NCBI GenBank assembly: GCA_015665265.1
Contig: JADFAM010000021.1
Location: 1-32,856 of the forward strand
Direction of reading: 5' to 3'
Source: Flavobacterium sp.
GTDB lineage: Bacteria; Bacteroidota; Bacteroidia; Flavobacteriales; Flavobacteriaceae
Length of the DNA: 32,856 nt
The stretch's first letter is position 1. Every line of letters begins with the position of its first letter. The notes under the pieces were generated by a model, which saw only the letters and a list, made by a program, of their open reading frames with translations, ran no database searches and was not told the origin of the DNA. Positions 23,500-32,012 of this stretch are shown in pieces. Position numbers and translations under genes: made by a program.

Positions 23500-24450
23500 T
23501 TACTTTGCTTTATTACAGATTGGTAACAGTAAAAAAGAGAGACCACCAAAAATAATAATCATAGCAGTTTGTGCAGCCCACATAACACTTCCAAAAGCGG
23601 TTGAAGGCTCTTCAGGAACTCCAAATAAGGTAAATGCACCAGCTACTGCCAATGGGTACAACCCAATACCACCATTCGTAGCTGCAATGCTAAAACCACC
23701 AGCAATAAAACCAACTAGTATCCCTCCAAACGGAACTTCTAGCCCTTCAATTGCAGGAATGGTAGCCCAAAACATACACACATACATGACCCATATAAAT
23801 ACCGTATGAAAAATGAAAGCCCATTTGTTTTTCATTCTAAAAATACTGGTAATTCCCTCAACGAGACTTTTAACAAAGCTTTTGATTTTTAGCCCTATAC
23901 CTGTTGTTGATTTTTGAACATATTTATAAAAGAAGAATCCACCAAGTAAGCATGAAATTAGAATAACAGTTATTTTTAAAGGATCTACATTTTTGGTTAC
24001 CAATTCAACAATAAAATCAAACTGAATTAACAGGGTAATTCCTATAATCAAAAACATCATAAAAAGATCAGCTATACGCTCTGCTACAATGGTTCCAAAT
24101 CCTTTTTCAAATGGAATATTTTCATAATTAGTCATCACTGATGCCCTAGAAACTTCTCCAGCTCTAGGGATGGCTAAATTTACAAAATAGCCAATCAAAA
24201 CTGCCAAAGTACTATTTATGAATCTAGGGTTGTAGCCTAAAGGCTCTAACATAAATTTCCATCTATAGGCTCTAGATAAGTGACTTAAAATACCAAAAAA
24301 TAAACCAAGTACAATCCACCAATAATTTGCATTTTTAAAGTATTCTAAAAGTGTTTTTGGCGGAATAATGGTAAATAAATAGAAGACTAAACCTCCTCCA
24401 AAAAGAAGTGGGATAATTATTTTTAAGGTTTTTTTTGTTTTTAAGGTCAA
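23500..24450 (-). CDS. YbhN/AglD-like flippase-family membrane protein (UPF0104)
   Basis: This 316-residue protein has about eight membrane helices, from IIIPLLFGGGLVFYLFTIIP to FGGLSFLLLPI. The family signature appears in SHLSRAYRWKFMLEPLGY, INSTLAVLIGYFVNLAIPRAGEVSRASVM and the end segment GGFSIAATNGGIGLYPLAVAG. This is the lysylphosphatidylglycerol-synthase membrane domain group without the catalytic domain; the family may move lipids across the inner membrane, with no fixed substrate. It starts 2 bases after the panD stop, so they are read together. Confidence 0.85.
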   Translation of the reverse strand: MTLKTKKTLKIIIPLLFGGGLVFYLFTIIPPKTLLEYFKNANYWWIVLGLFFGILSHLSRAYRWKFMLEPLGYNPRFINSTLAVLIGYFVNLAIPRAGEVSRASVMTNYENIPFEKGFGTIVAERIADLFMMFLIIGITLLIQFDFIVELVTKNVDPLKITVILISCLLGGFFFYKYVQKSTTGIGLKIKSFVKSLVEGITSIFRMKNKWAFIFHTVFIWVMYVCMFWATIPAIEGLEVPFGGILVGFIAGGFSIAATNGGIGLYPLAVAGAFTLFGVPEEPSTAFGSVMWAAQTAMIIIFGGLSFLLLPICNKAK

Positions 24451-24452
24451 AA

Positions 24453-24803
24453 TTAGATCAGTAGATTAGAATTTTCATCTGGAAAAACAAGTGCAGGGTT
24501 GTACACTTTAGCTTCATCAAAGTCCATAAAAGCATAGGTGATTAAAATTAAAACATCTCCTACAGCCACTCTCCTTGCTGCTGCTCCGTTTAAAGTAATT
24601 TCACCGCTTTTTCTTGGCCCAGGAATTACGTAAGTTTCAAGGCGTTCTCCGTTATTATTGTTAACAACTTGCACACGCTCTCCTTCTATAATATTAGCTG
24701 CATCCATTAAATCTTCATCTATGGTAATACTCCCAATATAATTTAAATCAGCACCTGTTACTTTAACACGGTGGATTTTTGATTTTACAACTTGAACTAA
24801 CAT
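24453..24803 (-). CDS. panD: Aspartate 1-decarboxylase (PanD)
   Basis: This is a 116-residue pyruvoyl enzyme that makes beta-alanine from aspartate. The self-cleavage site YIGSITID (Gly-Ser) follows [17 protein letters not shown]; other family stretches are [33 protein letters not shown] and [11 protein letters not shown]. It is complete. Together with panC upstream it supplies both beta-alanine and its ligation for pantothenate. A TACTTTTG element ends only 4 bases before the ATG, suggesting an almost leaderless transcript. Confidence 0.95.
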   Translation of the reverse strand: MLVQVVKSKIHRVKVTGADLNYIGSITIDEDLMDAANIIEGERVQVVNNNNGERLETYVIPGPRKSGEITLNGAAARRVAVGDVLILITYAFMDFDEAKVYNPALVFPDENSNLLI

Positions 24804-24807
24804 CCGG

Positions 24808-24815
24808 CAAAAGTA
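24808..24815 (-). promoter_or_regulatory. -7 element TACTTTTG of panD
   Basis: CAAAAGTA on the plus strand gives TACTTTTG on the minus strand in the 61-base gap between panC and panD. Confidence 0.5.
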
Positions 24816-24864
24816 CTACTTTTTTAAAAATTTGGAATTAAAATCAAGTTAAAAGAAATTGGAA

Positions 24865-25707
24865 TTATAGAGCCATAGTGTCAATTAAACGAACCTTATC
24901 TGCATGCACTGCAATAAAAGCACGATAATTTTTATTAGATGAAATAGTTGAAGCGGGTATCAGATTTTCCTCGTCTGCAATTACAAAATATTCCAATTCA
25001 AAATGAGGATTTTTATCAAATTGAGCAGCCACCCATGAATTTATTTTCTCTATGGATTCTTTGTTTATTAGTTGTTTTACTTCATGTAATATTTCATAGA
25101 TGATAGCCCCTTCTTCCTTTTCTTTTTCCGAAAGGAGCTGGTTCCTTGAGCTCATGGCTAGGCCGTTTTCTTCTCTAAAAGTAGGACATCCTATCACAGA
25201 CACAGGTAACTGGTTTTTCTGAACCATTTTTCTAATTATTTGAAGTTGCTGAAAGTCTTTCTCACCAAAATAAGCATTTGTTGGAGTTACAATTTCGAAT
25301 AGTTTTTTTACAATAGTGCCTACTCCGTTAAAGTGTCCTTTTCTAAATTTTCCTTCCATTTGAATTTCCAACCCATCAAACTCAAAATGATTAGCATCCA
25401 CAGTATTTGCATAAATTTCTTCAATAGACGGTATAAAAGCAATGTCACAAGAAACACCTTGCAATATAGATAAATCACTTTCAAGAGTTCTAGGATAATT
25501 TTCTAAATCTTCCTTTTTGTCAAATTGAGTAGGGTTCACAAAAATACTTGCAACAGTAATCTGGTTGTTTTTAATAGATTCTTTGATTAAAGATAGGTGC
25601 CCATTATGCAAAGCACCCATTGTTGGAACAAATCCAATTGTGAAGTTTTTAGAACTATACCCATTAAAATATGTCTTTAGCTCTGTCTTGGTTTTAAAAA
25701 CCTTCAT
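24865..25707 (-). CDS. panC: Pantothenate synthetase (PanC)
   Basis: This 280-residue enzyme joins pantoate and beta-alanine with ATP. It has the HxGH nucleotide motif in VPTMGALHNGHLSLI, the family stretches ASIFVNPTQFDKKEDLENYP and FGEKDFQQLQIIRKMV, and the KMSKS-like FREENGLAMSSRN. The length is normal. It stands upstream of panD on the same strand, separated by 61 bases that contain a second promoter element. It is divergent from the GT5-like gene. Confidence 0.96.
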   Translation of the reverse strand: MKVFKTKTELKTYFNGYSSKNFTIGFVPTMGALHNGHLSLIKESIKNNQITVASIFVNPTQFDKKEDLENYPRTLESDLSILQGVSCDIAFIPSIEEIYANTVDANHFEFDGLEIQMEGKFRKGHFNGVGTIVKKLFEIVTPTNAYFGEKDFQQLQIIRKMVQKNQLPVSVIGCPTFREENGLAMSSRNQLLSEKEKEEGAIIYEILHEVKQLINKESIEKINSWVAAQFDKNPHFELEYFVIADEENLIPASTISSNKNYRAFIAVHADKVRLIDTMAL

Positions 25708-25729
25708 AATTTAATATCGTCTATGACCG

Positions 25730-25737
25730 CAAACTTA
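25730..25737 (-). promoter_or_regulatory. -7 element TAAGTTTG of panC
   Basis: CAAACTTA on the plus strand reads TAAGTTTG on the minus strand, 22 bases before the panC ATG. Confidence 0.45.
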
Positions 25738-25769
25738 GCATTTTAACACGACTTTTGCATAAAAATTTG

Positions 25770-25777
25770 TACTTTTG
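25770..25777 (+). promoter_or_regulatory. -7 element TACTTTTG of the GT5-DUF4270-glmS cluster
   Basis: TACTTTTG followed by CAAAC lies 26 bases before the ATG at 25804. Confidence 0.5.
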
Positions 25778-25803
25778 CAAACTTATATAAAGGCTTAGAT
25801 TCA

Positions 25804-26613
25804 ATGAAAGATAAGAGAATATTATATGTTTCTTCAGAGGTTGTTCCTTATTTACCAGAAACAGATATAGCATCTACTGCATTCAATGTGGCAAAGAAGG
25901 CTCATTCTAAAGGTGTACAGACAAGAATATTTATGCCTCGTTTTGGGGTTATTAATGAGAGAAGACATCAGCTACACGAAGTAATTCGTTTGTCAGGAAT
26001 GAATTTAATAATTAATGACATGGACATGCCTTTAATTATTAAAGTTGCTTCAATTCCAAAAGAAAGAATGCAAGTTTATTTTATTGATAACGATGAATAT
26101 TTTAAAAGAAAAGCTATTTTTTCAGATGAAGATGATCAATTATTTTCAGACAATGACGAAAGAGCAATTTTCTTTGCTAAAGGAGTTGTTGAGACTGTAA
26201 AAAAATTAAACTGGGCTCCAGATATTATTCATGTTCACGGCTGGATGGCATCATTATTGCCATTGTACATTAAAGAATATTACAGTGAAGAGCCGTTGTT
26301 TTCAGAAAGTAAAATAGTAACGTCTGTATATGATAAAGATTTTGAGGGATCGTTAAATACTAACCTTGCTGAAAAAATTAAATTTGATAAAATTTCAGAT
26401 GAAAAAATTAACATTTTAAAAGAACCAAACTATACTAATATTATAAAAAGCGCAGTATCAAATTCTGATGCTATAGTTAAAGGAAGCAAGCAAATTCCTG
26501 AGGAGATTGATGAGGAAATCACAAAAAATGATATACCTGCGTTATCATTTCAAGAAGAAGATTCGTTTGAATCTTACTTAAATTTTTACGAAGAACTTAT
26601 TTCAGAAGAGTAA
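25804..26613 (+). CDS. Half-length glycogen/starch synthase-like (GT5 N-terminal) protein
   Basis: This 269-residue protein resembles only the N-terminal Rossmann domain of GlgA: RILYVSSEVVPYLPETD, VFMPRFG-like RIFMPRFGVINERRHQ, YFIDNDEYFKRKAIF and PDIIHVHGWMASLLPLYIK (GlgA: HAHDW). The ADP-glucose motif KTGGL is replaced by PETDIASTA, and the whole C-terminal catalytic half (about 200 residues) is missing. So it is unlikely to be a synthase, although databases often label it so. It is conserved in this position beside panC, DUF4270 and glmS in Flavobacteria as far as I recall. The C-terminus is acidic (EEIDEEITKNDIP). A regulatory or sugar-binding role is a guess. Confidence 0.8.
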   Translation: MKDKRILYVSSEVVPYLPETDIASTAFNVAKKAHSKGVQTRIFMPRFGVINERRHQLHEVIRLSGMNLIINDMDMPLIIKVASIPKERMQVYFIDNDEYFKRKAIFSDEDDQLFSDNDERAIFFAKGVVETVKKLNWAPDIIHVHGWMASLLPLYIKEYYSEEPLFSESKIVTSVYDKDFEGSLNTNLAEKIKFDKISDEKINILKEPNYTNIIKSAVSNSDAIVKGSKQIPEEIDEEITKNDIPALSFQEEDSFESYLNFYEELISEE

Positions 26614-26626
26614 ACTTAGGTTGGTT

Positions 26627-28219
26627 ATGTTAAGAAAATATATGAAGGCAACAGTATCCGTTGCAATTACAGTGTTTCTTTTAGTGTCTATTGTATCGTG
26701 TGAAGAAGACTTCACGGATATAGGAACGTCTATTGTTAATAATGGAGAGTTTTCTATTAATGACACGGTTTTTGAAATAGAAGTTACTGGTAAAAATATT
26801 GAAAATGTTCAAGCAGATGGTTTTGAAATTGGAGGCGTTCTTGGGCAATACTTATTAGGTGTTTATAATAATAGTAACTACAAAAAAATAGAAGCATCTA
26901 TTATTTCTCAACTTGCCATTCCCTTTGATCTAACAATAGTAGACAATGAGTATGGTTCAGACACTACAGTGGTTACTACCATAGATACTGTTTTATTAAG
27001 AATACCTTACAATGCTTCATTATTAGCTACCACAACAGTAAATTCTAATTATCAATTAGACTCAATTATTGGAAATCAATTGGTACCGTTTACACTCAAT
27101 GTTTTTAGATTAGAAACCTATTTAAGTAATTTAAATCCATCTTCACCTGCTTTGTTAAACGCCTATCCATCTGATCAAATTTATGATGTAGGGACGCAAA
27201 AGTTAAATAGTATTGAAGACATACAGTTTATGCCAAACAGCAGAGATACTGCTAACTTTATAACTAGAAAACTAAGTACAGGGGAAGTATATACCACAGA
27301 TACTATTGCATTTCCTAATCTAACCCCTTCCATTAGCATTCCTCTTAAAGAAGATTTGATCCAAGAGTTACTTTTTGATCAATATGAAACCCCAAATTTT
27401 GCATCTCAAGACGCTTTTAATAATTATTTTAGAGGAATTAAAATACAAGCAGAAGGAGATGGTGGTTCGTTGATGTCTTTAAGTTTAAATAGCACAGGAT
27501 TACAGCCGTCAATCGATATATATTATACGAATACCATTTTAACAGACGGTGGTACTGTGGTGTATGACACTATTAATAAAACAGATTCTTTTTTACTGTC
27601 AGGTATTAGAAATAGCCATTTAGAAACAACTCCAGGGCAATCTTCAGGATCAAATAATATAGCAATCCAAGGAACTGCTGGATCTATGGCTCAGTTAAAA
27701 ATATTAGGTGATGACAATGATCTTAATGGCTTGCCAGACCAGCTTGAGGACTTAAGAACAAAAAACTGGTTAGTTAATGACGCTCGTATCACTCTTTACA
27801 TAGATAAAGATGTTGTTGAACCAGATACTACTGCAACTCCTTATCAGTTGTTTATTTATAAAGATGGTTTAACCAATTCCGGTGAAGAAAGGCCAAGTCA
27901 AGTTTTAGACTATATTACAGAAGGAGTTAATCAGGTTGGGGGTTCTTTAGAATTGGATAGTCAGAATAAACCAGATAGTTATACTTTTAATATAACTGAT
28001 TATATGTCAGAACTTCTTGAGGGAACCACCAATGATTTACCAAAGCTTGGTGTAAGGGTTATTAATCCAACTGATCTTCCAGTATCTGCCATAGACACTA
28101 TTGTAAGAAGCCATAACTGGAATCCAAAAGCAATCATGTTGCTGAATCACAATACTCAAGACGCTTCAAGAAAAGCTAAATTAACTATAGCATACACAGT
28201 CAAAACAGAAGAAAACTAA
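26627..28219 (+). CDS. DUF4270 outer-membrane lipoprotein
   Basis: This protein has about 530 residues from the ATG at 26627 (an in-frame TTG lies at 26621). A lipoprotein signal ends LLVSIVSC, followed by EEDFTDIGTSIVNNGEF, the conserved opening of DUF4270. The rest is beta-rich, with IDTVLLRIPYN, the LNVFRLETYLSNLNP segment and LTIAYT at the end. It is probably surface-exposed and its function is unknown. It follows the GT5-like gene by 13 bases and precedes glmS by 27, so the three are likely co-transcribed. Confidence 0.85.
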   Translation: MLRKYMKATVSVAITVFLLVSIVSCEEDFTDIGTSIVNNGEFSINDTVFEIEVTGKNIENVQADGFEIGGVLGQYLLGVYNNSNYKKIEASIISQLAIPFDLTIVDNEYGSDTTVVTTIDTVLLRIPYNASLLATTTVNSNYQLDSIIGNQLVPFTLNVFRLETYLSNLNPSSPALLNAYPSDQIYDVGTQKLNSIEDIQFMPNSRDTANFITRKLSTGEVYTTDTIAFPNLTPSISIPLKEDLIQELLFDQYETPNFASQDAFNNYFRGIKIQAEGDGGSLMSLSLNSTGLQPSIDIYYTNTILTDGGTVVYDTINKTDSFLLSGIRNSHLETTPGQSSGSNNIAIQGTAGSMAQLKILGDDNDLNGLPDQLEDLRTKNWLVNDARITLYIDKDVVEPDTTATPYQLFIYKDGLTNSGEERPSQVLDYITEGVNQVGGSLELDSQNKPDSYTFNITDYMSELLEGTTNDLPKLGVRVINPTDLPVSAIDTIVRSHNWNPKAIMLLNHNTQDASRKAKLTIAYTVKTEEN

Positions 28220-28246
28220 CAAAAAATTAATTGAAAAAGAATTTTT

Positions 28247-30103
28247 ATGTGTGGAATAACAGGCTATATAGGGAACAAACAAGCATACCCTATTATTATT
28301 AATGGGTTAAAAAGACTTGAGTACAGAGGTTACGATAGTGCCGGAATCATGATTTATGACGGAGAAGACATCAATCTTTCCAAAACTAAAGGCAAAGTAG
28401 CTGATTTAGAACAAATAACAGATAACGACTCCAAAAGAAAAGTTGGAACCATAGGGATTGGCCATACAAGATGGGCCACCCACGGGGTTCCTAACGATAT
28501 CAATTCTCACCCTCACACATCTCAATCAGGAAACTTAGTAATTGTTCATAATGGGATCATTGAAAATTATGATACGCTAAGAAAAGAATTATCTTTAAGA
28601 GGTTACTCTTTTCAAAGTGATACAGATACTGAAGTTCTTGTGAATTTAATTGAAGAAGTTAAAAAGCAAGAAGAATGTAAGTTAGGGAAAGCGGTACAAA
28701 TAGCTCTTACTCAGGTAATAGGAGCCTATGCAATTGCTGTTTTTGATAAAGAAAAACCTAATGAAATTATTGTAGCAAGATTAGGAAGCCCTATTGCTAT
28801 TGGTGTAGGCAAGAATAATGATGAATTCTTTATTGCTTCAGATGCCTCTCCTTTTATTGAGTTTACTAAAAATGTGATGTACTTAGAAGATGAAGAAATG
28901 GCCATTGTGAAGCTTGGAAGAGATATTCGAGTAAGAAAAATAATGGATGATTCGTCTGTAGAGCCAACTATTCAAAAACTTAAATTAAGTTTAGAACAAA
29001 TAGAAAAAGGAGGGTACGACCATTTCATGATTAAAGAGATTCATGAACAGCCAAAAGCAATTATAGATACCTACAGAGGAAGAATGTTGGCCAATCAAGG
29101 GATTATAAAAATGGCAGGTGTAGATAATAACCTTGAGAAATTTTTAAATGCCAAACGAATTATTATTGTGGCTTGCGGTACCTCTTGGCATGCAGGATTA
29201 GTAGGAGAGTATTTAATTGAAGAAATGGCTAGAATACCAGTAGAAGTAGAATATGCTTCTGAGTTTAGATATAGAAACCCAATTATTACTCCTAATGATG
29301 TTGTGATTGCTATTTCTCAGTCTGGTGAAACCGCCGATACTTTGGCTGCTATAAAATTAGCAAAGTCTAAAGGAGCATTTGTTTTTGGAGTATGTAATGT
29401 AGTAGGGTCATCAATCGCTAGAGAGACGCATGCTGGTGCATATACGCATGCTGGACCAGAGATTGGTGTAGCTTCAACAAAAGCATTTACAACACAAATT
29501 ACAGTATTGTCTCTAATAGCTTTAAAGCTTGCAAAGGAAATAGGAACGCTATCAAAATCTGAATTTCACGCTTATTTGCAAAAAATGCAATTGATACCTA
29601 ATAAGGTTCAAAAATTGCTAGAAATAGACGATAAAGTAAAAGAGATTGCTAGCATTTATAAAGATGCTAAAAACTGTCTATATCTTGGAAGAGGGTTTAA
29701 TTTCCCTGTTGCCTTAGAAGGCGCCTTAAAATTAAAGGAAATTTCATATATCCACGCAGAGGGATATCCTGCTGCTGAAATGAAACATGGCCCTATAGCC
29801 TTAATAGACGAAGACATGCCTTTATTTGTGATTGCTACGAAAAAAGGGCACTACGAAAAAGTAGTCAGTAATATTCAAGAAATAAAATCTAGAAGCGGTA
29901 AAATTATTGCTATTGTTACCGAAGGAGATGTTACGGTAAAAGAAATTGCAGATCACGTGATTGAAATACCAGAAACCGAGGAGGCACTTACACCACTTTT
30001 AACGACTATCCCTTTTCAGTTGCTGTCATACCATATTGCAGTTATGTTAGATAAGAATGTAGATCAACCGAGAAACTTAGCCAAATCCGTTACTGTTGAG
30101 TAG
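28247..30103 (+). CDS. glmS: Glutamine-fructose-6-phosphate aminotransferase (isomerizing)
   Basis: This 618-residue enzyme makes glucosamine-6-phosphate for peptidoglycan and lipopolysaccharide. The N-terminal nucleophile is Cys2 in MCGITGYIG, with HTRWATHG, HNGIIENY and SDTDTEVLVNLIEE in the glutamine-hydrolysis domain. Two SIS domains follow, including ACGTSWHAGLVGEYLIEE, SQSGETADTLAAI, EIGVASTKAFTTQ and the end DQPRNLAKSVTVE. It is complete, and the last gene of its cluster. No glmS ribozyme is expected or visible in the 27-base gap. Confidence 0.97.
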   Translation: MCGITGYIGNKQAYPIIINGLKRLEYRGYDSAGIMIYDGEDINLSKTKGKVADLEQITDNDSKRKVGTIGIGHTRWATHGVPNDINSHPHTSQSGNLVIVHNGIIENYDTLRKELSLRGYSFQSDTDTEVLVNLIEEVKKQEECKLGKAVQIALTQVIGAYAIAVFDKEKPNEIIVARLGSPIAIGVGKNNDEFFIASDASPFIEFTKNVMYLEDEEMAIVKLGRDIRVRKIMDDSSVEPTIQKLKLSLEQIEKGGYDHFMIKEIHEQPKAIIDTYRGRMLANQGIIKMAGVDNNLEKFLNAKRIIIVACGTSWHAGLVGEYLIEEMARIPVEVEYASEFRYRNPIITPNDVVIAISQSGETADTLAAIKLAKSKGAFVFGVCNVVGSSIARETHAGAYTHAGPEIGVASTKAFTTQITVLSLIALKLAKEIGTLSKSEFHAYLQKMQLIPNKVQKLLEIDDKVKEIASIYKDAKNCLYLGRGFNFPVALEGALKLKEISYIHAEGYPAAEMKHGPIALIDEDMPLFVIATKKGHYEKVVSNIQEIKSRSGKIIAIVTEGDVTVKEIADHVIEIPETEEALTPLLTTIPFQLLSYHIAVMLDKNVDQPRNLAKSVTVE

Positions 30104-30471
30104 TAACTACTTTATTATCAGGTACTTAGATATATTTTTGAACTAGTATAATTCTTTAAAAAAAGTATAACTACTCATATAAATCACTCAGAAAGGTCTA
30201 GTTGAGTTAATCCATTTTTTGTCCTCGATTTTTTTATTCTTTTACTTAAATTCATAAAAAAGAAATTAAATTTACTTAACAACAAAGTAACTGAAATTTT
30301 AATTTAATCATTAAATAATCAATACGTCATTTAAACGTCAATCAAGATTAATATTATGAAATTATGAAAAGGATTAAGGGAGTAAGATTAACCACTCCGA
30401 AAGAACAAACCATCACAGTGGAGTAATTTGTAATGGGTTGACTTTTTAATTACAATTTCTATATTTACAAC
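30104..30471 (+). other. 368-base gap without a recognised gene
   Basis: It is AT-rich. It contains a direct repeat of ACGTCA at 30324-30329 and 30335-30340 (11-base step) and a 20-codon open frame at 30364-30426 with no known relatives. The right end holds the promoter at 30438-30467. I see no terminator with a clear stem and T tract after glmS. Confidence 0.6.
30438..30467 (+). promoter_or_regulatory. Promoter TTG-N19-TATATTTA of the small membrane protein
   Basis: TTG at 30438-30440 and TATATTTA at 30460-30467 (one mismatch to TAnnTTTG) are 19 bases apart. The ATG follows 4 bases later, so the transcript is nearly leaderless. Confidence 0.5.
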
Positions 30472-30744
30472 ATGGGCAAGGGACTCTTAATTTTACTAGG
30501 AACTTTTATTGTAGTAGCCATCTTGCACGTTGTATCTATGAAAATCATGAAGATTTCTGAGGCTAAAAAATCATCATTTCGAAAAGTGTTTTTTTATATC
30601 TATGGTGTTTTCTTAGTACTTAGTGGAATTTTACAGTGTGTAGAGAAAGATGAGATTCGTGTTGTTTTTTTAATTCAGTCTTTATGTGGCTTAGCATTCG
30701 TTATTTTAAATTTCACAGGAAAAATGGAGCAAAAAACCAGCTAA
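30472..30744 (+). CDS. Small three-helix membrane protein, unknown family
   Basis: This 90-residue protein has three hydrophobic segments: about residues 4-22 (GLLILLGTFIVVAILHVVS), 41-58 (FFYIYGVFLVLSGILQCV) and 65-84 (VVFLIQSLCGLAFVILNF). Between the first two are basic residues (KIMKISEAKKSSFRK), which suggest a cytoplasmic loop. I do not recognise the family. Its last 4 bases overlap the end of the convergent flavoprotein gene. Confidence 0.6.
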   Translation: MGKGLLILLGTFIVVAILHVVSMKIMKISEAKKSSFRKVFFYIYGVFLVLSGILQCVEKDEIRVVFLIQSLCGLAFVILNFTGKMEQKTS

Positions 30745-31343
30745 ATCTTATCATGTACTTGGCTGTGTTCTCCGTTGTTCCATAAGGTTAAGATATCAGT
30801 TGCTACACTGGCTCCACTACCTGCTGCTATGGCAAATTGGCTTCTGTATCCAGATAAGGTTCCACAAACATAGACACCCTCAGTAACCAAATAATTTTCA
30901 TTACTTAATTGAATTCTATTTTTGGATGCTTTTGCTCTTTGATGAGGTTCTAGATACGCTTCTAAACCTTTAATTAGAAATGGCTTTGCATAATTTAAGG
31001 CTAAAACAATGATTTGAGTCTTGTACTCTTTTTTATTGGTTTTTACGATATGAAAATCGTCTTGAATAGCAATAGAAATTACTTTTTCACCCTCAATTTG
31101 AGTAATATTTGGGTAATTTGTAGTCAATTGATTTTTTCCCGCTGTCAATACATCAGCGCCAAGAGTTCCTGAAGGTAAACCAAGCACATTGTTAAAAAGA
31201 GCATTCTGTAGATGAGAGCTTCTTTGATGCATGATTACCCCCACCTTTTTATTGATAGCATAGGGCTTTTTAAGCCCTGACCCTAGAACTAAAGCACATT
31301 GCATGCCCGCTACGCCACCTCCAATAATTAATGCGTCAAACAT
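30741..31343 (-). CDS. Short FAD-dependent thioredoxin-reductase-like protein
   Basis: This 200-residue protein has the dinucleotide fingerprint DALIIGGGVAGMQCALVLGSG at the start and the FAD-binding end GVYVCGTLSGYRSQFAIAAGSGASVATDIL. It lacks the inserted NADPH domain (about 120 residues) and the CxxC motif of thioredoxin reductase, so it is a FAD-only fold as in other short Bacteroidetes members. The electron donor and acceptor are unknown. It follows the MarC-like gene by 2 bases and is probably co-transcribed with it. Confidence 0.75.
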   Translation of the reverse strand: MFDALIIGGGVAGMQCALVLGSGLKKPYAINKKVGVIMHQRSSHLQNALFNNVLGLPSGTLGADVLTAGKNQLTTNYPNITQIEGEKVISIAIQDDFHIVKTNKKEYKTQIIVLALNYAKPFLIKGLEAYLEPHQRAKASKNRIQLSNENYLVTEGVYVCGTLSGYRSQFAIAAGSGASVATDILTLWNNGEHSQVHDKI

Positions 31344-31345
31344 CG

Positions 31346-31927
31346 TTAAAAGAGTGCTTGAATGTTAGCAGCAAATAATTTTACAGCAATGGCTAATAAA
31401 ATAACTCCAAATATTTTTCGAATAATTTTAATCCCGTTAGCACCAATAATGCGCTCTATTTTTGGAGAAGTTTTTAGAACAACATAAATCACCACAACAT
31501 TGCATAAAACAGCAATAATAATATTTTCAATAAAGAATTCTGCTCGTAAAGATAAGAGCGTAGTAAGGCTTCCGGGTCCAGCAATTAAAGGGAATGCAAG
31601 AGGAAATACGGTAGCAGTTATGCTTTCCGAGTCTTCATCATCTTTATAAAGCGTAATTCCTAAAATCATTTCTAGTGCGATAAAAAAAAGAATGAAAGAC
31701 CCTGCTACAGCAAAAGAATACACATCAATTCCTATCAATTCAAGTAAACTTTGTCCTAAAAAAAGAAATACCACCATAATAACACCAGCAATTAGTGATG
31801 CTTTTTCTGACTGAATATGGCCCACTTTTTTTCTTAAATCTATGATGATTGGAATATTCCCAACAATATCTATGACCGCAAATAACACCATGAATGCGGT
31901 AAATATTTCCTTAAAATTAAAATTCAT
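31346..31927 (-). CDS. MarC family integral membrane protein
   Basis: This 193-residue protein has six membrane helices in the MarC/UPF0056 pattern: FKEIFTAFMVLFAVIDIVGNIPI, SLIAGVIMVVFLFLGQSL, SFAVAGSFILFFIALEMILG, the conserved TVFPLAFPLIAGPGSLTTLL, IIIAVLCNVVVIYVVLKTSP, and FGVILLAIAVKLFAAN. The open frame begins at 31972, but a -7 element TACTTTTG lies inside that extension, so the ATG at 31927 (MNFNFKEIF) is chosen. The function of the family is unsettled; the old link with multiple antibiotic resistance has not held up. Confidence 0.9.
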   Translation of the reverse strand: MNFNFKEIFTAFMVLFAVIDIVGNIPIIIDLRKKVGHIQSEKASLIAGVIMVVFLFLGQSLLELIGIDVYSFAVAGSFILFFIALEMILGITLYKDDEDSESITATVFPLAFPLIAGPGSLTTLLSLRAEFFIENIIIAVLCNVVVIYVVLKTSPKIERIIGANGIKIIRKIFGVILLAIAVKLFAANIQALF

Positions 31928-31946
31928 AAGTAGTTGTTTAAAGTTG

Positions 31947-31954
31947 CAAAAGTA
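31947..31954 (-). promoter_or_regulatory. -7 element TACTTTTG of the MarC-flavoprotein pair
   Basis: CAAAAGTA on the plus strand; TACTTTTG on the minus strand, 19 bases before the chosen ATG. It supports the downstream start. Confidence 0.5.
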
Positions 31955-32000
31955 GAAAACTAACCGAATCAAAATGTAAAAAACAGAAAATATTTTATGC

Positions 32001-32008
32001 TATTTTTG
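32001..32008 (+). promoter_or_regulatory. -7 element TATTTTTG of the DUF3109 gene
   Basis: TATTTTTG ends 4 bases before the ATG at 32013, indicating a leaderless or nearly leaderless transcript. Confidence 0.5.
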
Positions 32009-32012
32009 CCAA

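Noticed and set aside
28220..28246. glmS ribozyme or riboswitch
   Set aside because: The gap before glmS is only 27 bases and the gene lies in an operon of a Bacteroidetes genome.
30364..30426. Open frame of 20 codons (MKRIKGVRLTTPKEQTITVE)
   Set aside because: It has no recognisable relatives and no promoter close by. Its ending TVE resembles the GlmS C-terminus only by chance.
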